Below are positions 10,044-18,819 of a stretch of DNA of 64,000 nucleotides, one piece after another (position 1 is the first letter of the stretch; the number at the start of each line of letters is the position of its first letter). The translations under genes were made by a program, and so were the position numbers. The stretch comes from Verrucomicrobiia bacterium (lineage in GTDB: Bacteria > Verrucomicrobiota > Verrucomicrobiia > Opitutales > Cerasicoccaceae), in the NCBI GenBank assembly GCA_030432235.1, contig JAUIHT010000001.1, forward strand, positions 1,650,872 through 1,714,871. Direction: 5' to 3'. A model generated the notes under the pieces. It ran no database searches. It had not been told where the DNA came from and worked only from the letters and a program-made list of their open reading frames with translations.

Positions 10044-10700
10044 ATGAAGAGACAAGTAAAGCGCTTAATAAAATTTGCCTTGGGTAAGACGAAAAAGCTT
10101 CAAGAGAACCTTCTCGTTGAGGCCTTGAAGGAAGTTTCCATCGACCCCCGGAAATGCAGGATATCCATCGATCACGATAGAGGGGTTTCTGAAGTGAACG
10201 GTGTGAAGCTGGGAATTATCTACCCCAAAAGATACTTCTATACCTCCGAGTGTCTGCCGGCATCCAGACAGTACGAATACTATTTTAACGGCTATCCGGG
10301 AGATGATAATGGCAGACGCGATATGCTGAGGCCCTACCAGAAGGAAGACAGCCAGATCATCTTTAGTCGCGACGGCAGAAACATCTGGAAAAAGAATTCC
10401 TACAACCGCGTGTACTATGTGGGTATGAAGTCAGCCCGCTTTGCGCTTTGCCCCCATCAACTGGACTGGAAGGGCGACAAGGACTGCCTGTGGACTTATC
10501 GGTTTATTGAGGCGTGCATGTGTCGCTCGATTCCTATCTTGTTCAGGAGGACGCCGCTTTCGGACGCCTTCACAGATGGCATCAAGTACTACTGGGATGA
10601 TGAGCCTCATTTGTACGATGAGGAGATCACGAGCCGCAACTTTTGTGAGTCCTACAAACGGTTTACCTTGAGTGAGGCCGAGATTGCCAAGCTCCGCTGA
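10044..10700 (+). CDS. exostosin-like putative glycosyltransferase
   Basis: 218 residues, no transmembrane segment, basic N-terminus. The segment KDCLWTYRFIEACMCRSIPI resembles the C-terminal exostosin/GT47-type nucleotide-sugar-binding element (small residue-R-x-x-E-A-x-x-x-x-x-I-P-I/V). The remainder is not recognised. It starts the AT-richer central block, and its base composition is lower in GC than rfbFGH. Length is short for a complete two-domain transferase, so it may be a minimal or divergent member. Confidence 0.5.
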   Translation: MKRQVKRLIKFALGKTKKLQENLLVEALKEVSIDPRKCRISIDHDRGVSEVNGVKLGIIYPKRYFYTSECLPASRQYEYYFNGYPGDDNGRRDMLRPYQKEDSQIIFSRDGRNIWKKNSYNRVYYVGMKSARFALCPHQLDWKGDKDCLWTYRFIEACMCRSIPILFRRTPLSDAFTDGIKYYWDDEPHLYDEEITSRNFCESYKRFTLSEAEIAKLR

Positions 10701-10755
10701 GGCTCACTTTTAATTTACGCGTCAAATAAAGATTAAAGCGGCATATCAAAACTGG

Positions 10756-12033
10756 TTGGCAGTCAGCTCTCGCATGACTGCCGTGGTTCTGGTCTTCGTC
10801 GGTACCCTGATCGTCTCGGCATTCTATGATGCGGGTAGCATGCAGATTTGGCTGATTTTGGTGAGCATCATGAGCTTTATCAATCTGCTGGATTTTGGAT
10901 TCTCACCCAACTTCACCCGATACATTTCGTATGCGAAGTTTGGCTTCATTAAAAAGGGGAGGGAGGAAAAGCAGAAGATCACTTTTGATATTCATGGTAT
11001 CCGGTCCTTTGGGCTTATTGCCTATTCTACCATCTTTGTTTTAGGCTCAATCGGAGGGATAATCTATTTATATTATATCAATAAGGACTTAAAGCTGAGC
11101 CATGTTCAGTTTATTGTCATTTTGGCAGTCGTGGGATTTTGCATTCCGTTCCGGTCCTTCTATAAGTACATCAGCTCCATATTCATTGGAGAAGGCCGTA
11201 TTTTAACGAATAGCATGATCGACCTGACCATCAATGTGATGGTTTTGCTCATCATCGTTTTCGCTTCCCTGATACAAACGCAGATTGCCTATGTGGCGCT
11301 TTTTCGATACCTGATAATGCCCTTGGCGGTTATCATTATGTTCGTCAGGGAGGGCTTCTGGGGACAGGCGTCTTTTAGTTTAAAAGCGCTTCCCGGTGAC
11401 GTCAGGACCGACGTTATGAGGTCGTCCCTCAGGACGGGTATTGGCAGCCTGATAAACAAAGGGCTCATTATCTTTATCACTGTCTCTTCCGTGGGATATC
11501 TGGCCACGATTGACTCCAATGAGCTGCTTTTCTCACTGCAAATCCTGAACGCTGCCCAAGCCGGAGCGGTGATCTACACGACTATTCAATCGCGGAAACT
11601 CGCGCATAATGCTAGTCAGGATGACAAGCTATTCCTTCGGAAATGTGGCGTGAACCTGCTCATCAGCGTCTTTGCGTTCACCTTCTTCGCAGCTTTGGGC
11701 TATGCCTTTAGCCTGGGCTATCAGACGTTTTTTGATCGTCCTTCGATGGTGCCATCCGTCGGGAAATTCGCGCTCTGCGCTTTGGGGTATGGTGTCGAAA
11801 CGGCCAACATTGTGATTTTGCTGTTCGTGGCTTTCCGCGGGTTGATCGTTACCCACTACATATGCTTTTTGCAGAGCTTGGCGATCCTTGTGTTTTATCT
11901 GGTCCTGAGCAGTGAAGTAAGCACGGCATGGTTCTATTATCAGCTGTTTCTGGTGGGACCGCTTTTGGTAGGGCTACCCGCAGGAATAATAGCGCTCACC
12001 AGGGTTGTGCACCTAAGAAAAGCGACACAATGA
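10756..12033 (+). CDS. polysaccharide flippase, Wzx-like
   Basis: 425-residue polytopic protein with about 12 hydrophobic segments, typical of the MOP-type O-unit flippases that turn undecaprenyl-linked repeat units to the periplasmic face. Segments such as SFINLLDFGFSPNFTRYISYA near the N-terminus match Wzx proteins. The start is uncertain: the listed start is TTG at 10756, an ATG lies at 10774, and the frame is open to 10714 with no ATG. AT-rich compared with flanking genes. Its end overlaps the pyruvyltransferase start by 4 bp. Confidence 0.8.
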   Translation: MAVSSRMTAVVLVFVGTLIVSAFYDAGSMQIWLILVSIMSFINLLDFGFSPNFTRYISYAKFGFIKKGREEKQKITFDIHGIRSFGLIAYSTIFVLGSIGGIIYLYYINKDLKLSHVQFIVILAVVGFCIPFRSFYKYISSIFIGEGRILTNSMIDLTINVMVLLIIVFASLIQTQIAYVALFRYLIMPLAVIIMFVREGFWGQASFSLKALPGDVRTDVMRSSLRTGIGSLINKGLIIFITVSSVGYLATIDSNELLFSLQILNAAQAGAVIYTTIQSRKLAHNASQDDKLFLRKCGVNLLISVFAFTFFAALGYAFSLGYQTFFDRPSMVPSVGKFALCALGYGVETANIVILLFVAFRGLIVTHYICFLQSLAILVFYLVLSSEVSTAWFYYQLFLVGPLLVGLPAGIIALTRVVHLRKATQ

Positions 12034-13130
12034 ACTGGCTGATAAATGGCTATTACGGGCATGGGAATATCGGGGATGACATTCTCCTCAGTGTTCTCGT
12101 AGAAGGCGTAAAAAGAGTAGATCCGGATGCGAAAATGGTCATCGTTTGCTCCCCCCAGGGGCTTGAGAACCTTCAAGAGATGCGCAGCGAGCAAGTCAGC
12201 CTGCTTTCGTGTTCCAGCCGGCGTGAGATTATTACGTATCTGATGAAGTGCGATGTATTGCTTTGGGGCGGAGGCACTTGCCTGCACTCGCAGGGTTTCT
12301 GCGGCTTCATGCGCAACATATTGGCGCGTCTGTTTTTTAAGAAAGTGTTCTGGCTGGCAATCGGCGTCGAGGAGGTCAAGGGCTTCTACGCCAGGCTAAA
12401 GGGTAAGGTATCGCTGGCATGCTGTAACTACATCACGCTACGTGACAAGGTTTCCGAAGGGTTTCTCCAAGCCATTGGCCCCAGGTTTCGAAACTATGCC
12501 ATCGCCGAAGATCTTGTCTGGCTGTACGAGTGCAAGGATGGTCCGCAGGCTGCAGGCGATGAGAAGTATATGGTTCTAATTTGGAGGGATAATTCCAGCA
12601 TCGTCGATGCGAAGCAGGAACGCCGTTTATTGGAAGCCATTATCAATCAGTCGATTGCGTTTTCCCGCAAAAACCATATTGGTCGAATTGTCGTGGCAAA
12701 CATGGCGACCCATGTGGATTTCGAAATCAGCAAGTCCCTCCAAGCCCTTATTCAGGAGGCGCTGCCGGAGAGCTCGGGTATCAATGTTGATTTTTTCAAC
12801 TATAATGGTATCGAAGGAGGAGTGGAGTTGCTGCATAGTGCATCAATGATAATCAGTTGCAGAATGCACCCGTTTCTTATTGCTAAAGTTTTGAACGTTC
12901 CTTGTGTTCCCGTTGTCTACTCGGATAAGGTTAGGATATACGCCGACTATTTTGTTTCGCAGGAAGTCGTTGACCTATATGGTCATTGTGACGAATCCGA
13001 AATAGGCAAGAGCCTTGATAGCGAGTTTGCCGAGCCAGCTACCAATAGGGAAGGTTTTGGAGCGTTGCGGGATAAGGCCGAAAGGAATTTTACATTGCTA
13101 GAGAAATTTATAAATAAAACGAAATCATGA
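12030..13130 (+). CDS. polysaccharide pyruvyl transferase family protein
   Basis: 366 residues. The N-terminus NGYYGHGNIGDDILLSVLV is the signature of the polysaccharide pyruvyl transferase family (CsaB/WcaK/ExoV-like), which ketal-links pyruvate from PEP to sugar hydroxyls. The LLWGGGTCLHS block and the later ISCRMHPFLIAKVLNVPCV region, with its Arg-x-His, are also family features. The ATG at 12030 gives an ATGA overlap with the Wzx-like gene; a longer reading into that gene is rejected. Pyruvylation would add negative charge, consistent with the sulfotransferases nearby. Confidence 0.88.
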   Translation: MNWLINGYYGHGNIGDDILLSVLVEGVKRVDPDAKMVIVCSPQGLENLQEMRSEQVSLLSCSSRREIITYLMKCDVLLWGGGTCLHSQGFCGFMRNILARLFFKKVFWLAIGVEEVKGFYARLKGKVSLACCNYITLRDKVSEGFLQAIGPRFRNYAIAEDLVWLYECKDGPQAAGDEKYMVLIWRDNSSIVDAKQERRLLEAIINQSIAFSRKNHIGRIVVANMATHVDFEISKSLQALIQEALPESSGINVDFFNYNGIEGGVELLHSASMIISCRMHPFLIAKVLNVPCVPVVYSDKVRIYADYFVSQEVVDLYGHCDESEIGKSLDSEFAEPATNREGFGALRDKAERNFTLLEKFINKTKS

Positions 13131-14545
13131 TTAGCGAAGCTTCAGGTGGTCTTAGGGCGAGTCCTGCATTAAATGTAGGATTGGAAACCATTGTCAGGAA
13201 TCTGTATATTTTAATAGCCACCGTGCTTTCACTGATTTCTGCGTTTTCCTTCCCGGATGTTCTCCTGCCGGTGTTTTTTGCGGGCGCCATCATGCTGATT
13301 AGGCCGTTCGTGATGTCTCGCGGATCCTTGTACTCAAAAACCAGTTTTGTGGTGGTTTGGGTCATGTTGGATGCTGCTATGTTCTCATGGCCTGTATGCG
13401 TTCGCCAGATACATGGCATTGTGTCCTTGGACAACTATTCGGAGATGGCGTATTACACCCTTTGCAGCTGTCTCATTTTCTTTGGTTTGTTGACCCTGAC
13501 CCTGCGCGCATTTATGCGAAAGAAAAACCCCACCATATGGGGAGTTCCCGATTTGGGTTATTTGCCGTTCTGGGTAATGGTATTGGTTATTTTGGTGGCT
13601 TGTGTGATGTCATTTTTGTCATGGCGCCTGGGCATTGATATTATGGGGACCGATTCCAGGGTGTTGCCTTACAAGCTCAATGGGGTGATTTTGTATTATA
13701 AACAAATGGTAGTCCCGATCATGTTTATAGTCCTGGCTGACTATTTTCATACGCATAAGAACTTCCGTTTGTTTCTATTCCTCATCGTATTTTTCTTTTT
13801 CTGGAATGTGGTGGAGTCCGTATTGAGATTATCGAAGGGGCAGATATTATACTATTATGTGGCTCCATTGACGATTTGGTTCTTTGTCAGGCGCTCCATA
13901 TCAATCACGCGCCTTCTTGTGGTGTTTGTTATCTTTGGGGCAATTGGTCTCTTCCTCAATGAGTTGAATGCTTTTCGTGAAGCTGAGAACAATTTGGTTA
14001 CGGCTAACGACGACATCAGCTTGATTATTGATAAGCGGTCGGACAACACGGTTACCGAGCGCATATATGCCATTGTTAAGCGCGTCTTCCGGGAAGGCGT
14101 GGGCGTGGAGGAGATAATCGTCTATGACGTGAGATACAATTTTTTCTATAATCGTATATTTGAAATCCTTCCCTACGAGACACCGACAAAGTACAAGACA
14201 TATGTTATTTTGGGGGCGAACCCCAATGCCCGGAATTATGCATCGGGGATGTCACTGATGACAGAAGCCTATTTTGTCGGTGGGGCAGCACTGGTATTTA
14301 TCACCTATGCGCTAGTGGCCGTCCTCACCATATTGATAGACAATAACAGATTTCTCTATATTCTGAGGTACCCGGGCTGTAAGGCTGCTATTATATACGT
14401 ATTGTATACATTTTTGTTTTCCGGCGTTTGGACGAACATCCTTAATGGGCTTCCGGCCATTGTTTTCCCATTGGTTATTATAAGCCTCGAGCTGTTTTAC
14501 CGATTTCACGTTCGCAGGTCGGAGCCTGCTTTTAATCATCCGTGA
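13127..14545 (+). CDS. O-antigen/oligosaccharide repeat-unit polymerase, Wzy-like
   Basis: 472 residues, about 12 hydrophobic segments with a long hydrophilic loop around residues 270-370 (rich in Arg/Asp/Glu), the layout of Wzy-type repeat-unit polymerases. No strongly conserved motif exists in this family, so the call relies on topology, AT-rich composition and position next to the Wzx-like gene. ATGA overlap with the pyruvyltransferase gene. Together with 10756-12033 it would form a Wzx/Wzy-dependent assembly pair. Confidence 0.72.
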   Translation: MISEASGGLRASPALNVGLETIVRNLYILIATVLSLISAFSFPDVLLPVFFAGAIMLIRPFVMSRGSLYSKTSFVVVWVMLDAAMFSWPVCVRQIHGIVSLDNYSEMAYYTLCSCLIFFGLLTLTLRAFMRKKNPTIWGVPDLGYLPFWVMVLVILVACVMSFLSWRLGIDIMGTDSRVLPYKLNGVILYYKQMVVPIMFIVLADYFHTHKNFRLFLFLIVFFFFWNVVESVLRLSKGQILYYYVAPLTIWFFVRRSISITRLLVVFVIFGAIGLFLNELNAFREAENNLVTANDDISLIIDKRSDNTVTERIYAIVKRVFREGVGVEEIIVYDVRYNFFYNRIFEILPYETPTKYKTYVILGANPNARNYASGMSLMTEAYFVGGAALVFITYALVAVLTILIDNNRFLYILRYPGCKAAIIYVLYTFLFSGVWTNILNGLPAIVFPLVIISLELFYRFHVRRSEPAFNHP

Positions 14546-14584
14546 TTATAAGATACTACTGTTCTTGAAATCCATTGGAGTAAT

Positions 14585-15727
14585 ATGAGTCAACCTATCG
14601 AAGTAGTCATGGCTGCCTTTTGGCGCTGGTATATGTATCAGGCCGCTGTCGGGGTCGATAAAGAGTTAATCCGTGCGCATGTCCTAACCGCCGATTTCAA
14701 GCGCCCCTATGCCGAGGCCTTGAGCTGCACGACCCGCGCTCCATTGCCCATGCGTGTGCTTGGAAAAGCTCTGGCCCGTTACCGGTCGGGTAGCTCGGAG
14801 CTCGAATCCATGTACGCTCTTTTTGATCGCTGGACACTTTCCCAGATTCAAAAGAATCATCCGGATTCACGCATATTTCACGGATGGTCATCCTTTTGTC
14901 TGCAGGCATTCGAGAAGCTGAAAGGCTCCAAAGTTCTGGTGGTTGAGCGCGCTGGCACGCATATCGACGAGCAGCTTGCGATCATTGACCAGGAGATGCA
15001 GCGCTGGGGCATGAAGGCGTCGCCCAAGGACGTCGTCTCGGAAAGTCGCCGCGAACGCATGCTGCGCGAATATGAACTCGCCGATGCCATCCTGACCTGT
15101 TCTTCCGTGGCTCGCCAGACGTTCATCAAGCACGGCATCCCCGGGGACAAGGTGCATTTCATCAATCTGGGGTCCAACTTCACCTTGCATCCTTCGACTC
15201 GCGAGGGCCGGGACGGATTTCAACTGATATGCGTCGCTATGCCTTCGTTGCGAAAGGGGCTCTTTTATCTCCTGGAGGCCTGGAAGGAGCTGAAGCTTCC
15301 GAATGCCAAGCTGCATATCGTCACCACGCCGAACAGCTTTTTCGACAACTATCGCGATATCGAGGGTGTCGAATACCACGCGCATATGCCGTGGGAGGAA
15401 CTGTCGAAGCTCTACGAGAGCTGCGACGCGTTTTGCCTGCCTTCGGTCGAAGACGGCTTCGGCATGGTGGTCTCCGAGGCGATGTCGTTTGAAATGCCCG
15501 TCATCGTGACGCATGATGTCGGTGCCTCGGACATTGTGACGGACGGCGAGGATGGTTTTGTGGTTGAGTCGGCCTCGTCGGAGGCGCTCAAGCGGCCCAT
15601 CGAAACACTTTACCGGGACGCGGAGCTGCGCAGAGCGATGGGCACCAAAGCCGGCAAGAGGGCGAGCCAGGTGTCCTGGCAAAAATATGGCGCCGACTTG
15701 ACGCAATTTTATCTGAAGCTCGCCTAA
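14585..15727 (+). CDS. glycosyltransferase, family 4 (GT-B)
   Basis: 380 residues. The C-terminal half has the GT4 donor-binding block: LPSVEDGFGMVVSEAMSFEMP, with the E-x7-E type motif, then VIVTHDVGASDIV. The N-terminal acceptor domain is less conserved. Likely cytosolic or peripherally bound and adds one sugar to the lipid-linked repeat unit. GC content returns to the chromosomal level here, marking the right edge of the AT-rich block. Donor and linkage unknown. Confidence 0.85.
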   Translation: MSQPIEVVMAAFWRWYMYQAAVGVDKELIRAHVLTADFKRPYAEALSCTTRAPLPMRVLGKALARYRSGSSELESMYALFDRWTLSQIQKNHPDSRIFHGWSSFCLQAFEKLKGSKVLVVERAGTHIDEQLAIIDQEMQRWGMKASPKDVVSESRRERMLREYELADAILTCSSVARQTFIKHGIPGDKVHFINLGSNFTLHPSTREGRDGFQLICVAMPSLRKGLFYLLEAWKELKLPNAKLHIVTTPNSFFDNYRDIEGVEYHAHMPWEELSKLYESCDAFCLPSVEDGFGMVVSEAMSFEMPVIVTHDVGASDIVTDGEDGFVVESASSEALKRPIETLYRDAELRRAMGTKAGKRASQVSWQKYGADLTQFYLKLA

Positions 15728-15798
15728 GGCGGCAGCGACAAGTAATAGCGGATTCGTAGGCTCGCCTCTGCTGGCGTGAGAGAGCCCGGACCTTACTG

Positions 15799-17034
15799 AT
15801 GAGAAGTCTTTTCATTTCAACCGTGCCCCTGCTTCCCATGACGGACGGGGTACGCATACCGGCGGCGAATCATTTCCGTGCGTTAAAAGAGATGGGCGAG
15901 GTGGACTTGCTGATCATGCAACGCGTGGATTTGCCCCGTCCGGATGAGGATATCGAGGAAACCCGTGAGGCGGTGAGCCGATGCGGCATCATCGAAGTGC
16001 GGCGCGATTCGAACGTGGCCGCCATTGCGGGCGAGTTTTTGCGCAGACAACCTTTCTACGGGGCGCTTCAACTCATCGGTGAGTTGCCGTCCTGGCTCAG
16101 TGAGACCGAGTACGATGTGGTTTGGTGCGGCACAGCGCCGGCGGTCGCCGCTTTTGCGCGTAGCGAATGGCGTCGCCGGGTGAAGGCACGGCATTGGGTG
16201 GCGGGTTTGAGTGATGTGCACTCCCTCGTGATTTATCGACAGGGGCAACAAACCTCAAAAAGCAAGTCGCGAGCTTATAAACTGACCATGTCCGCGGTCT
16301 CGGCAGGGCGCAGCAAGGTGCTGGCGCGCGCGGAGATAGCCATGCTTGGCGCTTACGACCTGGTGACGATGCAAACGGACAAGGAACTGGAGTGGATCAA
16401 GCGCTTCAGTGGTGAGGCCCTCGTCAAACGCATCCTTCTTTTGCCCAACGGCATCCCCTCGCACTTGCTGGATTTGCCACTGTCGGGGCGGGAGCCCAAG
16501 GTCGTTTTCGTGGGACGCCTCAGCGCCATGTACGGGCATCGTCTGCGCTGGTTTCTGGACGATGTCTGGCCGTTAGTTATGGCAAAGATGCCGACGGCAA
16601 AACTGGTGGTCGTGGGCAAAGGCGCAGGCAAGGGCCTGACGGAAATCTTCGAGCGCCTGGGAGTCACCTATCAGCCTTTTGTGCCGGAAATCGAAGACAT
16701 TTACCGCGACAAAGCCATGCTCATCGCGCCTATTTTCAAAGGATTCGGCCTGATCAATAAAGTGGTCGAAGCGATGGCCGCCGGTTGCCTGGTGCTGGGG
16801 GATAAGACTGCCTTCAACGGCATTCCCGATTTCCAGGCCGGGGTTCATGGGCGCGTGGTTGAAGACGCCGAGGCCTTTGCCGCGCAAATCGTTGAGGTCC
16901 TGGGCGACAGCGATTTCGTCCAGCAGCAACGTGAGGCTGGGCGAGAGTTAGTCCGTCGTCATTTCGACTGGGCAGTCCGCCGCCGCGTCCTGCAGGAGCA
17001 TGTCCGCGCTCTGGATACAGAAGCCAAGGGTTAG
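15799..17034 (+). CDS. glycosyltransferase, GT4-like
   Basis: 411 residues of GT-B fold. The N-terminus (MRSLFISTVPLLPMTDGVRI) and central VVFVGRLSAMYGHRLRWFL block match glycosyltransferases that use an N-terminal loop opening on the acceptor. The C-terminal APIFKGFGLINKVVEAMAAG carries the donor-site Glu with the usual EAMAAG. Similar proteins are annotated as TuaH/PHM7-like or group 1 transferases. Donor unknown. It precedes the sulfotransferase pair. Confidence 0.82.
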   Translation: MRSLFISTVPLLPMTDGVRIPAANHFRALKEMGEVDLLIMQRVDLPRPDEDIEETREAVSRCGIIEVRRDSNVAAIAGEFLRRQPFYGALQLIGELPSWLSETEYDVVWCGTAPAVAAFARSEWRRRVKARHWVAGLSDVHSLVIYRQGQQTSKSKSRAYKLTMSAVSAGRSKVLARAEIAMLGAYDLVTMQTDKELEWIKRFSGEALVKRILLLPNGIPSHLLDLPLSGREPKVVFVGRLSAMYGHRLRWFLDDVWPLVMAKMPTAKLVVVGKGAGKGLTEIFERLGVTYQPFVPEIEDIYRDKAMLIAPIFKGFGLINKVVEAMAAGCLVLGDKTAFNGIPDFQAGVHGRVVEDAEAFAAQIVEVLGDSDFVQQQREAGRELVRRHFDWAVRRRVLQEHVRALDTEAKG

Positions 17035-17090
17035 GGCAGGGCCTCGTCTAAGAATCTCTGACGCCAGTGAAATCATGAAAAGCGCAGTGT

Positions 17091-17978
17091 ATGAATAGTG
17101 AAAGCCAACTTCAGGCGCCCATCATCATTGTGGGGGCGCCGCGCAGTGGAACGAGTGTGTTGGGGCGCCTGGTGTCCAAGCATCCCCAGGTGGTTTCCTC
17201 GGTCGAGCCGCGGCTGGTCTGGCGCTTCGGCAACGACGGTAAGTCTGACGCCTTCCGGGCCGAAGACGCGCGTCCTGAGGTCAAGGCTCACATCCGCAGC
17301 TATTTCCAACGCTTTGTAGAGGAGTCCGGCAAGGAGCGCCTGCTAGAAAAAACGCCCAGCAACAGCCTGCGGGTTCCCTTTGTTCGCGCGGTCTTTCCTG
17401 ACTGTAAGATTGTCCATATCCTGCGAAACGGCTTCGACTCGACACTGTCGATTTACGATTACTGGCACCGCCACACCCAGGACATCAGTTATTCCCGCAT
17501 CGAGGGAGAGCGCTCCATTCTCAAGCAGCGGCTCGGCGAAATGCATCCGCGTCAGATGCCTTACTACGCGGCGGAATTTGCCGGGCGTCTTCTGGGCAAA
17601 TTTGGCATCAAGCGCCAGAACCTGTGGGGGCCGCGCTTTCCGGGCATGCGCAAGATTCTCAAGGAAACGGACGTGCTGACCGTGGCAGCGCTGCAGTGGC
17701 GCGTTTGCGTGGAAATGGCCTGTGCGGCCGGTCGCAAGCTCCCGCCTGAGGATTATATGGAGGTACGCCTCGAAGAGCTTGGACGGGAGAAGCTGGAGGC
17801 CATCGCGCAGTTTTGCGGTTTGGATTTCGCCGGCGAGATGGAGGACTATTTCACCAAGAACTTTAAGCAGTCCATGAGCGGCGAACGCAGCAAACGTGCT
17901 GAGCCCGGGCAATTGGAGCAAATCGCGGAGGTCATCGCACCCACCATGAACTGGCTCGGATACGACTCCAGCATCTGA
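17091..17978 (+). CDS. sulfotransferase family protein (PAPS-dependent)
   Basis: 295 residues. The 5'-phosphosulfate-binding loop GAPRSGTS (residues 15-22) and the 3'-phosphate-binding block VHILRNGFDSTLSIYDYW place it in the sulfotransferase_3-like family. It would transfer sulfate from PAPS to a sugar hydroxyl. A second, different sulfotransferase starts 12 bp downstream, so the pair probably sulfates two positions or two sugars. Sulfated surface glycans are common in marine bacteria; no PAPS-synthesis gene is in this window. Confidence 0.87.
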   Translation: MNSESQLQAPIIIVGAPRSGTSVLGRLVSKHPQVVSSVEPRLVWRFGNDGKSDAFRAEDARPEVKAHIRSYFQRFVEESGKERLLEKTPSNSLRVPFVRAVFPDCKIVHILRNGFDSTLSIYDYWHRHTQDISYSRIEGERSILKQRLGEMHPRQMPYYAAEFAGRLLGKFGIKRQNLWGPRFPGMRKILKETDVLTVAALQWRVCVEMACAAGRKLPPEDYMEVRLEELGREKLEAIAQFCGLDFAGEMEDYFTKNFKQSMSGERSKRAEPGQLEQIAEVIAPTMNWLGYDSSI

Positions 17979-17989
17979 AAGGCAGACCC

Positions 17990-18784
17990 ATGAACAACTT
18001 AGTCAAAAAGCTAGTCACGCGTCCGGGATGGGCCATGCAAAAGGCCTACCTGTATTCGCGGTCCTATCTGACCATGAGCAAGGACGACGTGGTGCTTGCC
18101 CTCTTTCCCAAGACGGGAAGCACCTGGGTGCGCTTCTTCCTGTATAACGTCCTGACGCTCAGCGAGGGGGACGGCCACGAAGTCAGCATCGACGAGATGA
18201 ACCAGACCATGCCGGAGTTCGGGCATCCCAGCATGTTCCGGAAATGGCCTTTCAAGACCTGCCCGCGCGTCATCAAGTCGCACCGCGCCTGTAATCCGAT
18301 ACTGGCCAAGCGCCCGACCGTCGTGGTGGTCCGCGATCCGCGCGACGTCATGGTGTCGTTCCATCACTACGTGGTGGCGAAGAAGGAAATCGGCTATTCA
18401 GGAACCATCAAGGACGTCATTCACGACCCGGAAATGGGTCTGGAAAATTTCTTCGCGCAATATGAGTCGTGGAAAGGTCAGGCCGATCTGATCCTGCGTT
18501 ACGAAGACCTCAAGGCGGAACCGGTGCGCGAATTCACGCGCCTGGTGGAGTACCTGAAAATCCCCGCCACGCCGGAGCAAATCACCCTGGCGGTAGAGCG
18601 CTCGGACATGTCGCACATGCGCAAGGCGCAGGAGGAAAGCAAGGACTTCAAGGCAAAGTTCAGCCAGGGCTTTGTCTTCGCACGCAGCGGGGCCAGCAAG
18701 CAGTGGGAGGGGTTGTTTGACGAGGACGACATCGCCTACTGGGAAACCTTGAAGAAGCAGCACGGGTTTACGCTCTACGACTGA
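17990..18784 (+). CDS. sulfotransferase (sulfotransferase_1 type, PAPS-dependent)
   Basis: 264 residues. FPKTGSTWVRFF (residues 39-50) is the PAPS 5'-phosphosulfate loop with the catalytic Lys41, and VVVRDPRDVMVSFHHY is the classical 3'-phosphate motif with the conserved Arg and Ser. The downstream FAQYESWKGQADLILRYEDL matches cytosolic-type sulfotransferases. It is more like the aryl/carbohydrate SULT family than the preceding gene, so the two are not a recent duplication. Confidence 0.88.
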   Translation: MNNLVKKLVTRPGWAMQKAYLYSRSYLTMSKDDVVLALFPKTGSTWVRFFLYNVLTLSEGDGHEVSIDEMNQTMPEFGHPSMFRKWPFKTCPRVIKSHRACNPILAKRPTVVVVRDPRDVMVSFHHYVVAKKEIGYSGTIKDVIHDPEMGLENFFAQYESWKGQADLILRYEDLKAEPVREFTRLVEYLKIPATPEQITLAVERSDMSHMRKAQEESKDFKAKFSQGFVFARSGASKQWEGLFDEDDIAYWETLKKQHGFTLYD

Positions 18785-18819
18785 GCGTTCACCGTCGGAT
18801 TGGTCTGAAGGAAGCAGCC

